Shown one piece after another: positions 1-5,918 of a DNA stretch of 6,120 nucleotides. Positions within the stretch are counted from its first letter, which is position 1. The number at the start of each line of letters is the position of its first letter. The notes below the pieces were generated by a model that worked only from the letters and a program-made list of their open reading frames with translations, was not told where the DNA came from and ran no database searches. Position numbers and translations under genes: made by a program. This DNA is from JBCBRR01 sp039029235. GTDB taxonomy: Bacteria; Bacteroidota; Bacteroidia; Cytophagales; Amoebophilaceae. The stretch lies in contig JBCCGO010000036.1 of assembly GCA_039029235.1 (NCBI GenBank), positions 1 to 6,120 of the forward strand, read 5' to 3'.

Positions 1-22
1 GAAGGGCAATAACTGCAATGGG

Positions 23-172
23 CTACGCTGCGAGAATCTGTACATGGTTCTTATCGTTAAGAGGGTTGCTAGGATACAATTGTGCTTCAGTAATGCGCTT
101 GTCAGCTATTTCCTCTGTATATGTCCTCGACTCACTCGATTGGGGATGGTGGGGTATACCTAGCAAAATCAC
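23..172 (-). other. Possible small ORF or gene remnant downstream of hemW
   Basis: A minus-strand frame is open from about position 208, inside the end of hemW, to a TAG at 23-25. A GTG at 170-172 would give 49 residues beginning VILLGIPHHP and ending NHVQILAA. There is no ATG and I recognise no family. The reading continues past the stop as PIAVIAL to the window edge, so this could be a decayed gene or chance. I see nothing better in the first 190 bases; the plus-strand reading of this stretch has no protein-like features. Confidence 0.15.
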
Positions 173-191
173 TTTCCCAAGGATAGAGCCA

Positions 192-1319
192 CTAGTCGAT
201 GAATAAATCTAGCGCAACCCTATCGGCCAGGAGCTTTCCAGCTGTTGTTAACCAGAGCGTATCCGCTTGTATACAGGCCAAGCGTTGGCGAAGAAGCTGG
301 CTTAGATAAGTTCCTTTTGCCTGTTGTAGATCATACTGGTAGTGGCTTTTGAGCCAAGCCAGATCGCAGCCCCATTGGGTGCGCAAGCGGGTCATGATAT
401 ACTCATTGATGTGGTCCTTGCGCTTCAGGACCCGCGTGGTACTAGGGATGATGCCTTGTTGGATGCTTTGGATATAGCGTTGATTGTGTGCTACGTTGTA
501 TTGCCGAGCCACTCCATTGTAAGCGTGTGCGCCAGGACCTACGCCTAAGTAGCTTCCTTGTTTCCAATAGTTCATATTATGTTGGGCATGGCAGAGCGGC
601 TGGTAGAAGCTGGTTACTTCATAAGCTTCATAATGATAGGCAGTTAGTACATCTACCAGGATTTGAAAGTGCTGGGCAGCTACCTCGTCCGCTACAGGCT
701 GCAGCCTGCCCTTTTGCTGCCATCGACCAAAAACCGTGTTGGGCGCTATTGTAAGGCAGTAGGCGGCGATATGCGGGGGGAGTAGCTGCGTGGCTATGGC
801 TAGGTCTTGTCTCCATAATGACTCAGTCTGCCCTGGGATAGCATATATCAAGTCTATGCTGATATTTTCGAAGCCTGCCTGCAAAGCTAGTTCTACGCTA
901 GCTATGGCCTGGGCACCATCATGGATTCTGTGCAGGTAACGCAGGAGTACATCTTGAAACGACTGTACTCCAAGGCTCAGCCGATTGATGCCTGCTGTGC
1001 GCAGAGCTTGCAACTTCTCCAACGTTAGGTCATCGGGATTAGCTTCTAGGGTAACCTCTACTGGCTCAGCTAGTGGGAAGTAGCGAGTTATTTGGGTTAG
1101 CAAGGCCGCTACTTCATGGGATGCAAGCAGCGAAGGGGTGCCGCCTCCTAGGTAGATGCTGGCTACCTGGGCCTGACCTAGGTAGTGCCGCTGTATGCTC
1201 AGCTCTTGTTTGATGGCCTGGAGCAGCGGGTCTCTAAGCTGGAGATTGGTACTAAAATGAAAGTCGCAGTAGTAGCAAGCCTGCTTACAAAAGGGAATAT
1301 GGATATAGATACCAGCCAT
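192..1319 (-). CDS. hemW: HemW, radical SAM heme chaperone (HemN-like)
   Basis: Radical SAM protein of the HemN/HemW family. Characterised HemW proteins bind heme and help deliver it to membrane hemoproteins; they lack coproporphyrinogen oxidase activity. The 375-residue product opens MAGIYIHIPF and has the iron-sulfur cluster motif CKQACYYC at residues 11-18 (C11, C15, C18). It is followed by Asp-Phe, where true HemN has a fourth cysteine; this favours HemW. GGGTPS (58-63) is the SAM-contacting glycine motif, LEANPDD (about 91-97) and LSLGVQSF (about 115-122) are core family motifs, and HNMNYW with YLGVGPGAH (about 247-264) marks the HemW C-terminal region. The frame stays open upstream to an ATG at 1380-1382 (21 more residues), but the conserved family start is the ATG at 1317-1319. 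Length is normal and the gene looks intact. It stands alone, divergent from the ankyrin pseudogene. Confidence 0.96.
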   Translation of the reverse strand: MAGIYIHIPFCKQACYYCDFHFSTNLQLRDPLLQAIKQELSIQRHYLGQAQVASIYLGGGTPSLLASHEVAALLTQITRYFPLAEPVEVTLEANPDDLTLEKLQALRTAGINRLSLGVQSFQDVLLRYLHRIHDGAQAIASVELALQAGFENISIDLIYAIPGQTESLWRQDLAIATQLLPPHIAAYCLTIAPNTVFGRWQQKGRLQPVADEVAAQHFQILVDVLTAYHYEAYEVTSFYQPLCHAQHNMNYWKQGSYLGVGPGAHAYNGVARQYNVAHNQRYIQSIQQGIIPSTTRVLKRKDHINEYIMTRLRTQWGCDLAWLKSHYQYDLQQAKGTYLSQLLRQRLACIQADTLWLTTAGKLLADRVALDLFID

Positions 1320-1441
1320 GTTAGCAGCATCAGGGTTATAAGGCATGCCCGGGCCTTCTACAAAGGATGGGCTTACGGCCAAGCTACTGCCGCACTACGT
1401 GTATACAGGACGCTGCGTACTCAAACGAGTACCGATGGGTA

Positions 1442-1449
1442 CAAAAATA
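1442..1449 (-). promoter_or_regulatory. Candidate -7 promoter element for hemW
   Basis: Read on the minus strand this is TATTTTTG, an exact match to the Bacteroidota primary-sigma -7 consensus TAnnTTTG. It lies about 120 bases upstream of the hemW ATG. No TTTG is visible at the -33 spacing, and a short motif like this occurs by chance in AT-rich spacers. The assignment is tentative. Confidence 0.2.
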
Positions 1450-1490
1450 AGTGGACGAAACCGTTGGGCTAGCCTTAGGGAAACCCAGAG

Positions 1491-1508
1491 CTCTTAAAGA
1501 CTTAAGAG
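1491..1508. repeat. Perfect 7-bp inverted repeat (hairpin, 4-base loop)
   Basis: CTCTTAA, then AGAC, then TTAAGAG form a perfect 7-bp stem with a 4-base loop. It sits in the spacer between hemW and the ankyrin pseudogene. No T tract follows on either strand, so it is a poor terminator; it could be an operator or a chance palindrome. Confidence 0.35.
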
Positions 1509-1665
1509 GTACAGCGGCGTTGTGTAGGTAAGTATAAAAATAATGTGCTCCCTCCAATCGTGAGGTCTGATAAAAAAATTATGGATGTTTAAGCTGGAGT
1601 TACCTATGTTTCAGAAGCGTCAATGCTATTTACTACCAGATACTAACCCTAACTAAATGTAGATC

Positions 1666-2317
1666 ATGAACAGAATTAACACAACAATCGTTCTATTTTT
1701 CACCCTATCACTAGCCTCCCACACTGCTATGGGCCAGCAAAGCTCTGATGGGGCCACTGAGTTGTCTTCCTTGCCTGCAAAAGAACAGCAAAGGGTAGCT
1801 ACGCTCCAAGAACTAGCCAACACCTTATCAGCACACTACCAAGCACATCGCCCAGCAGACAAAGCTCAGTATGACCATGAACACTTTGATCCACTGCACT
1901 GGCTAGCGTATGTAGGTGATTCGCCAGAGGATGGCTACCTGAAGAAGTCAAGGGCCACTTTACTGCTATAGACTGCGCCCAAGACATCCCTCTATTAGTC
2001 AAATCAGGCATAGATGTCAATGCAGCCACACCTAAAAGCATAACGCCATTGATGATCGCTACCTCCAAGGGCCATACGAATGTCGTGAGACAGCTACTAG
2101 CGTGTACTGAAATCGGGGTAAATGCCCAGACTGAGCAAAGAGCTACGGCGTTGATGCTTGCTGCCTCTGAGGGCCATGTGGATATTGTAGAGTAGCTACT
2201 AGCATGTCCAGAAATCGAGGTAAATGCTCAGACGATCCGAGAAGAAACAGCGTTGATACTTGCTGTATATAAGGGCCATGCGGATATGATATTGTGAAAC
2301 AGCTGCTAGCATACTGA
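1666..2317 (+). pseudogene. Secreted ankyrin-repeat protein, broken by two frameshifts and an amber codon
   Basis: The first 101 codons (1666-1971) begin with a Sec signal peptide: MNR, a hydrophobic core TTIVLFFTLSLA, and a likely cleavage after AMG near residue 23. There is no lipobox cysteine. Around 1925-1965 the reading moves to another frame, in which ankyrin repeats continue (SITPLMIATSKGHTNVVRQL; ATALMLAASEGHVDIVE). In that frame a TAG at 2193-2195 stands where the neighbouring repeats have CAG (Gln). A tandem duplication of GATAT at 2283-2292 shifts the frame again, after which IVKQLLAY and a TGA (2315-2317) follow. Repeats have a 34-residue period. Ankyrin proteins are abundant in Amoebophilus-type symbionts and are often thought to act on host proteins. 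This copy could make only a 101-residue secreted stub. The original C-terminus cannot be fixed. Confidence 0.87.
1992..2314 (+). repeat. Ankyrin-repeat units of 102 bp (34 residues)
   Basis: Units begin at the Leu-Leu pair that closes each ankyrin helix: 1992, 2094, 2196 and 2303. Spacing is exactly 102 bp, except that the third interval is 107 because of the 5-bp GATAT duplication. Each unit carries a GH(T/V/A) motif, and the second and third share VNAQT. The fourth unit is cut off after LLAY. Confidence 0.8.
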
Positions 2318-2485
2318 CCTGGCCATATGGGTAGCTGGTAGTTCTGCTGCCCAGGTCTGGAATATCAACTTCTGACCAGGACACCATCCAGTTTGCTAGT
2401 AGCTTAACTTCTAGATAGATTGCCGCGTACAAGCCTAGGGAGCATAGTTAACGCGCCCTACTGTATTCTGCAGTAGCTTGGCTAG

Positions 2486-2513
2486 CAAGTAACGTAGAAC
2501 AAGTAACGTAGAA
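2486..2513. repeat. 14-bp perfect tandem repeat, two copies
   Basis: CAAGTAACGTAGAA occurs twice head to tail (2486-2499 and 2500-2513). A degenerate continuation with GTAGTAAC follows to about 2520. It lies 55-80 bases before the start of the conserved hypothetical gene, in a 250-base spacer (2318-2567) that otherwise holds only a weak hairpin (CTACTG/CAGTAG, 2458-2476) and no recognisable gene. It could be slippage debris or a protein-binding site. Confidence 0.7.
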
Positions 2514-2567
2514 GTAGTAACTTAGCAAGTGCGATAAGCACTAGATCACTGAAAATTTCGCTGTGCT

Positions 2568-2933
2568 ATGTATAACGACCCAGCTTTAGATGGCCTTTAT
2601 CTAGGCAAGATAACGACAGACTTTGTACAAGTAGCCGATAGGCTGCAAGAGGCTTCTTACTTAATGAGGCGGCGAGGCTATGTCTATCCTATCTTCCCTG
2701 CTGCCCCAGCAGCGATTCGTCTGGGAGCTTTACTAGTTGATCGAGGAGAGCTGGACAATCAGTGGCACTATTATGTCACCTACTTAGATGCCTTGGTGAA
2801 GTGCAAGTTGGTAGCTGAGAATAAAGTAACGGCTTTTAAAAGTACTTACAAGGATCCGGATGAGTTTAGCTGCTTGCTGGTGGTAGACCGGGAATTTGCC
2901 AAATTTGTGTACATTCCCTACCCAGTAGACTGA
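2568..2933 (+). CDS. Conserved Bacteroidota hypothetical protein (121 residues)
   Basis: The 121-residue product begins MYNDPALDGLYLGKI and ends FVYIPYPVD. It has no signal peptide, no membrane segment and no catalytic motif that I can name, so it is probably a soluble cytoplasmic protein. Notable stretches are YVYPIFPAAP (about 38-47), an aromatic centre WHYYVTYLDALV (about 66-77), and YKDPDEFSCLLVVDREFAKF (about 93-112). The overall pattern resembles, from memory, an uncharacterised Bacteroidota family of about 120 residues with the same DEF-C and YPY-D ending. Length and composition look normal and the frame is intact. The ATG at 2568 has no Shine-Dalgarno sequence, as is usual in the phylum. 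rlmB follows 94 bases downstream on the same strand and may be cotranscribed. Function is unknown. Confidence 0.85.
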   Translation: MYNDPALDGLYLGKITTDFVQVADRLQEASYLMRRRGYVYPIFPAAPAAIRLGALLVDRGELDNQWHYYVTYLDALVKCKLVAENKVTAFKSTYKDPDEFSCLLVVDREFAKFVYIPYPVD

Positions 2934-2953
2934 GGTGGAGTGCTACTAGACCG

Positions 2954-3016
2954 ATGGATCAGCTGACCTACAAGGCACAATACGATAGCGCGCTCACACG
3001 CCAGGCAGTACGATAG
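2954..3016 (+). other. 20-codon ORF between the hypothetical gene and rlmB
   Basis: ATG at 2954 opens a 20-residue reading (MDQLTYKAQY, then DSALTRQAVR) ending at TAG 3014-3016. The composition is protein-like and could be the N-terminus of a decayed gene or a leader peptide before rlmB. It is too short to support on its own. Confidence 0.15.
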
Positions 3017-3027
3017 GAATACTCGTG

Positions 3028-3786
3028 ATGAAACTCGCTACCAGCCAGTATCCTCAGCCCAACCTCATCTTAGGTCCTAGAGCGATCATGGAGGCTATCC
3101 AAGCAGGGAAGGGTATTGATAAAGTCTGGATAGATAGGGCTGCCAAAGGTGCTTTGCGTCGAGAACTCCTCTCCTTGGTTCAGGAGCAGCAGCTTGCCTA
3201 TAGCCAGGTGCCTGTGGCTAAACTGAATAGGCTAGCTACCCAGAAACACCAAGGCGCTGTTGCTCGGCTGGCACCAATTGGCTGGGCCTCGCTCAGCCAC
3301 GTAATCCAAGCAAGCTATGAACAAGGGCGCGCTCCTTTGGTCCTGATACTTGACAGCGTTACAGATGTTCGGAATCTAGGAGCCATTGTGCGTACAGCCG
3401 TATGTGCCGGCGTCGATGCGATCGTAGTTCCTAACCAAGGTAGTGCTGCTATAGGCGGCGATGCCATGAAAACTTCGGCAGGAGCCCTGGCCCACGTACC
3501 TATTTGTAGGGCAGGAAGTCTCTTAGCTACCATCCAGTACCTCCAAGCAAGTGGCTTACAGGTAATGGCTTTTCATGACAAAGCTGCTACCTCGCTGTAT
3601 CAGACTGAGCTCCACATGCCCCTAGCTATTGTAGTGGGCAACGAAGAAAAAGGCATTAGGGCTGAGCTTCTCCAGAGCGCAGACAAGCAGGTAAGTATCC
3701 CCATGGTAGGAGCTATGGGCTCGCTGAATGTCTCTGTGGCAGCCGCTGTTGTCCTGTACGAAAGCTTCCGGCAACGACAAGACTGA
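3028..3786 (+). CDS. rlmB: RlmB-type 23S rRNA 2'-O-ribose methyltransferase (SpoU/TrmH family)
   Basis: SPOUT-superfamily methyltransferase that uses S-adenosylmethionine. The E. coli member RlmB methylates the 2'-OH of G2251 in the 23S rRNA peptidyl-transferase P loop. The 252-residue product has an N-terminal L30e-like substrate-binding domain (LILGPRAIMEAIQAG near 13-27; HQGAVA near 74-79). The knotted catalytic domain carries all three SpoU motifs: motif 1 DSVTDVRNLGAIVRTA (109-124, with the key Asn and Arg), motif 2 IVVGNEEKGI (201-210), and motif 3 IPMVGAMGSLNVSVAAA (224-240). Length is typical. A GTG directly before the ATG could also start it; I prefer the ATG at 3028. It follows the hypothetical gene on the same strand and converges with proS. 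Assignment to RlmB rather than another SpoU methyltransferase rests on the L30e-like domain and length. Confidence 0.94.
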   Translation: MKLATSQYPQPNLILGPRAIMEAIQAGKGIDKVWIDRAAKGALRRELLSLVQEQQLAYSQVPVAKLNRLATQKHQGAVARLAPIGWASLSHVIQASYEQGRAPLVLILDSVTDVRNLGAIVRTAVCAGVDAIVVPNQGSAAIGGDAMKTSAGALAHVPICRAGSLLATIQYLQASGLQVMAFHDKAATSLYQTELHMPLAIVVGNEEKGIRAELLQSADKQVSIPMVGAMGSLNVSVAAAVVLYESFRQRQD

Positions 3787-3789
3787 CTC

Positions 3790-3834
3790 GTAGCTAAAGA
3801 GGTCGACTGGAGATGGGGCCAGTGTTCCAGCTAC
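3790..3834. terminator. Possible bidirectional terminator between rlmB and proS
   Basis: The 56-base gap between the two convergent genes contains nested inverted repeats: GTAGCT (3790-3795) with AGCTAC (3829-3834) outside, and ACTGG (3806-3810) with CCAGT (3819-3823) inside. CTGGA/TCCAG (3807-3811 and 3826-3830) is an alternative pairing. Position favours a shared terminator, but neither side has a T tract and the stems are short. Confidence 0.25.
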
Positions 3835-3842
3835 TAGTCTGC

Positions 3843-5318
3843 TTAGTAAGCTTGTGCAAATGCTACCCGTTGCTTAGCCGGCCTGCCAGTATATAGGCAG
3901 ACTCCTGGATCTGCTGGGGCATCTAAGGGAATACAACGAATGGTAGCCTGGGTCTCGGCTTGTATCTTTTTTTCAGTAGCTGTTGTACCGTCCCAGTGTG
4001 CCATCACGAACCCTTTTTTCGTGGCTATGGCTTCTTTAAACGCTGCATAGGTATCAACATAGCTAGTATGGGCTTCCATAAAGTGTTGGGCTCGGCGATA
4101 CAGATTTGCTTGTATATCTTTCAGCCCAGCATCTACTGCTGCTACCACACCGCTGACACGGGCCATACTTTTTGCTTTGGTATCTCTCCTAGCTAGCTCT
4201 ACTGTATTGTTGGCTAGGTCCTTGGGGCCGATAGCTAGCCGTATAGGCACGCCCTTGAGCTCATATTCGGCAAATTTCCAACCTGGCCTATGGGTATCGC
4301 GGTCATCAAGCTTGGCAGCTATGCCTTGGGCGCTGAGCTGTGCTTGGATGCCAGCAGCCTGCTTTACAAGGACAGTACGCTCCGCTTGGCTGGTATAGAT
4401 AGGGATGATGACGACCTGTATTGGTGCTAAGCGTGGGGGCAGCACGAGTCCATCATCATCTGCGTGGGTCATGACTAGGGCTCCAATAAGGCGCGTGGTA
4501 ATGCCCCACGAAGTACCCCATACATAGTCTAGCTGGCCAGCTTGGTTAGTAAAGGTCACCTCGAAAGCCCGAGAAAAATTTTGCCCCAATAGGTGAGAAG
4601 TTCCTGCTTGCAGTGCTTTGCCATCTTGCATCAAAGCCTCGATGGTATAGGTCTTTTCAGCACCAGCAAATTTCTCGTGTTCTGTCTTGGTGCCTTTGAG
4701 CAAAGGCAGGGCCATGTAGTCCCTGGCAAAGTCATCATAGATATGGAGCATTTGTAGGGCTTCTTGTTGTGCTTCTTCTTGCGTGGCATGTGCAGTATGG
4801 CCTTCTTGCCATAGCACCTCAGTCGTTCGGATAAAAAGCCGAGGACGCATCTCCCAGCGTATCATGTTGCTCCACTGGTTGATCAGCAGGGGCAAGTCTC
4901 GGTAAGATTGAATCCAGTTTTTATAGGTATTCCATACAATGGCTTCGGAGGTAGGGCGGATGATGAGCTCCTCTTCTAATTTTGCTGTGGGGTCTACAGC
5001 GATCCCTTGATGGGGGGTTGTACGCTTGAGTCGGTAGTGTGTCACAACAGCGCACTCTTTGGCAAAACTGGCTACATGGTCTGCTTCTTGGCTGAGGTAA
5101 GATTTGGGAATGAGCATGGGGAAGTATGCATTTTCATGGCCGGTTGCTTTGAAGGCTTGGTCTAGCGTAGCCTGCATTTTTTCCCACAGTGCATAGCCAT
5201 AGGGCTTCATAATCATACAGCCGCGGACAGGAGCATGCTCAGCCAAGCCTGCTTTCCTGACCAGTTCATTATACCACGCTGCATAGTCAGCTTGCCTGCT
5301 AGGTAGTTGCTCAGCCAT
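3843..5318 (-). CDS. proS: Prolyl-tRNA synthetase, type 3 (archaeal/eukaryotic-like class II)
   Basis: Attaches proline to tRNA-Pro in two ATP-dependent steps in the cytoplasm; essential for translation. The 491-residue product is full length. It shows a class II catalytic core: motif 1 region GYALWEKMQATLD (41-53), the proline/ATP loop RPTSEAI (121-127), motif 2 RWEMRPRLFIRTTEVLWQEG (154-173), the AGTSHLLGQNFSRAF stretch (238-252), and motif 3 WGITTRLIGALVMTHADDDG (271-290). It lacks the long editing insertion of the E. coli-type enzyme, which marks it as type 3. The anticodon-binding domain is about 298-385. The C-terminal domain ends in the invariant family Tyr (VAFAQAY). Of the four Cys that bind zinc in family members with the site, only C474 aligns; WDGTTATEK and CLYTG replace the usual Cys positions. 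Start is the ATG at 5316-5318. The gene converges with rlmB. Confidence 0.98.
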   Translation of the reverse strand: MAEQLPSRQADYAAWYNELVRKAGLAEHAPVRGCMIMKPYGYALWEKMQATLDQAFKATGHENAYFPMLIPKSYLSQEADHVASFAKECAVVTHYRLKRTTPHQGIAVDPTAKLEEELIIRPTSEAIVWNTYKNWIQSYRDLPLLINQWSNMIRWEMRPRLFIRTTEVLWQEGHTAHATQEEAQQEALQMLHIYDDFARDYMALPLLKGTKTEHEKFAGAEKTYTIEALMQDGKALQAGTSHLLGQNFSRAFEVTFTNQAGQLDYVWGTSWGITTRLIGALVMTHADDDGLVLPPRLAPIQVVIIPIYTSQAERTVLVKQAAGIQAQLSAQGIAAKLDDRDTHRPGWKFAEYELKGVPIRLAIGPKDLANNTVELARRDTKAKSMARVSGVVAAVDAGLKDIQANLYRRAQHFMEAHTSYVDTYAAFKEAIATKKGFVMAHWDGTTATEKKIQAETQATIRCIPLDAPADPGVCLYTGRPAKQRVAFAQAY

Positions 5319-5347
5319 AGTGTTGTAGGGTGGTTAGCTAGAAATTG

Positions 5348-5404
5348 TGCTAATATACTATCTTCATGGGCCTCATCATAGGGGAAGCTAATTATATATT
5401 AGCA
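5348..5404. repeat. 10-bp inverted repeat upstream of proS
   Basis: TGCTAATATA (5348-5357) and its exact complement TATATTAGCA (5395-5404) are separated by 37 bases. A third half-site, GCTAAT at 5387-5392, forms its own 6-bp inverted repeat with the right arm (ATTAGC at 5398-5403). The right arm lies at the point where the IS1-like reading begins. It may be an operator of proS, a boundary of the IS remnant, or chance in an AT-rich spacer. Confidence 0.4.
5350..5357 (-). promoter_or_regulatory. Candidate -7 element of the proS promoter
   Basis: On the minus strand this reads TATATTAG, one base off the Bacteroidota -7 consensus TAnnTTTG. It lies about 30 bases before the proS ATG, a sensible distance for a promoter. 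No -33 TTTG is seen, and the motif overlaps the left arm of the inverted repeat. Confidence 0.22.
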
Positions 5405-5796
5405 ATACCCTCGTAAAAAAACAGCAAAGGGCAGCTGTATGGACTGCTTATGCTCGGCGAGCAAATCGTGTTGTTGCGCATGTAATAGGAGAAGGGGAAA
5501 AAGCAGCCATGCAATTATATAACCAGGTAAAGCGTAGCATCCCTTACATTAGCTGCAGCTCGACAGATGCTAATAGCTGCTATGGCTTAGCCTTTGCTGA
5601 GCATAAAGTAAAAGAGCTTCATATTACAACCAAAGCAGAGACTCACTTAATAGAGTCAGCCAATAGCAGCATTCGTGATAATTTGGTTCGTTTCAATCGT
5701 CGTAGCAAGCGATTCTCTAAGTCTTGGGAAATGTTAGCCTATACCCTGCTCTTATTTTTCAATCAAGATCAAATCAATACGGCAGTATATAGTTAG
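5392..5796 (+). pseudogene. IS1-family transposase (InsB-like), 5'-truncated remnant
   Basis: The frame opens at 5392 after a TAA (5389-5391) and reads NTLVKKQQRAAVWTAYARR, then VVAHVIGEGEK, down to the TAG at 5794-5796. It matches the C-terminal two thirds of IS1 InsB: VVAHV-GE, an Asp in SSTDANSCYG (codon 5566-5568), a Glu in LIESANSSIRDNL (codon 5653-5655), then FSKSWEML. These correspond to the second Asp and the Glu of the IS1 DDE triad; 28 residues lie between them here, 24 in IS1. The first Asp and the N-terminal helix-turn-helix part are missing, and no matching frame is found upstream before proS. The first ATG in frame (5509) lies within the conserved domain, so it is not a real gene start. 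GC is about 42%, below the rest of the window. I could not identify terminal inverted repeats. Confidence 0.82.
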
Positions 5797-5820
5797 CACT
5801 CCCCTTATAGCGACCCTAAC

Positions 5821-5903
5821 TGTGCGCAGGAGAGGTCTGGGGCCCCTCGCAAGATGGCTCCCAGGCCGAGGAACGCAGGGAGCAGCAAAGCTAAATGAGC
5901 ACA
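5821..5903. other. GC-rich foldable spacer, possible structured RNA
   Basis: Bases 5821-5880 are 42/60 G or C (70%), against about 42% in the IS remnant to the left. The ends pair: TGTGCGCA (5821-5828) with TGAGCACA (5896-5903), eight pairs with one G/A mismatch. Inside, GCTCCC (5857-5862) pairs with GGGAGC (5878-5883), and GAGG (5832-5835) with CCTC (5845-5848). GGGGCCCC (5839-5846) is a perfect palindrome. The plus strand has CAGGCC and GGGAGCAGC, reminiscent of the CAGGYCC/GGRAGCAGC arms of bacterial SRP RNA domain IV. However, a 10-base loop replaces the GGAA tetraloop and one stem base is missing. It may be an RNA gene, a decayed one, or GC-rich debris. Confidence 0.2.
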
Positions 5904-5918
5904 CTCACTGGCTGCTAG

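Larger units (their letters stand above)
1320..1665. other. Intergenic region between divergent hemW and ankyrin pseudogene
   Basis: This gap of about 350 bases has no convincing gene on either strand. Its right half is AT-richer, with a run of seven A at about 1572-1578, and should hold the promoter of the ankyrin pseudogene. TATGTTTC at 1605-1612 is one base off the Bacteroidota -7 element TAnnTTTG, but I find no matching -33 element. On the minus strand a full TAnnTTTG match and a small hairpin are listed separately. No tRNA-like TPsiC arm or riboswitch-like element was seen. Confidence 0.6.

Noticed and set aside
1322..1382. Longer hemW start adding 21 residues (ATG at 1380-1382).
   Set aside because: The extra residues are not part of the conserved family start MAGIYIHIPFC, and the shorter form has normal length.
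1185..1472. Plus-strand 95-codon ORF overlapping the hemW start.
   Set aside because: It lies mostly antisense to the conserved radical-SAM coding sequence and has no recognisable features; it is a shadow of hemW.
1781..1797. AACAGCAAAGGG followed by a similar AGCT stretch is shared with 5420-5436 in the IS1 remnant.
   Set aside because: A 12-base match coding for Gln-Gln-Arg in both places, with no extension either side; taken as chance.
2199..2432. Minus-strand 77-codon ORF over the ankyrin repeats and following spacer.
   Set aside because: Its left half is antisense to clear ankyrin repeats and the remainder has no family resemblance.
2458..2476. CTACTG/CAGTAG hairpin as a terminator for the ankyrin pseudogene.
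   Set aside because: A 6-bp stem with a 7-base loop and no T tract, 140 bases past the stop; too weak to call.
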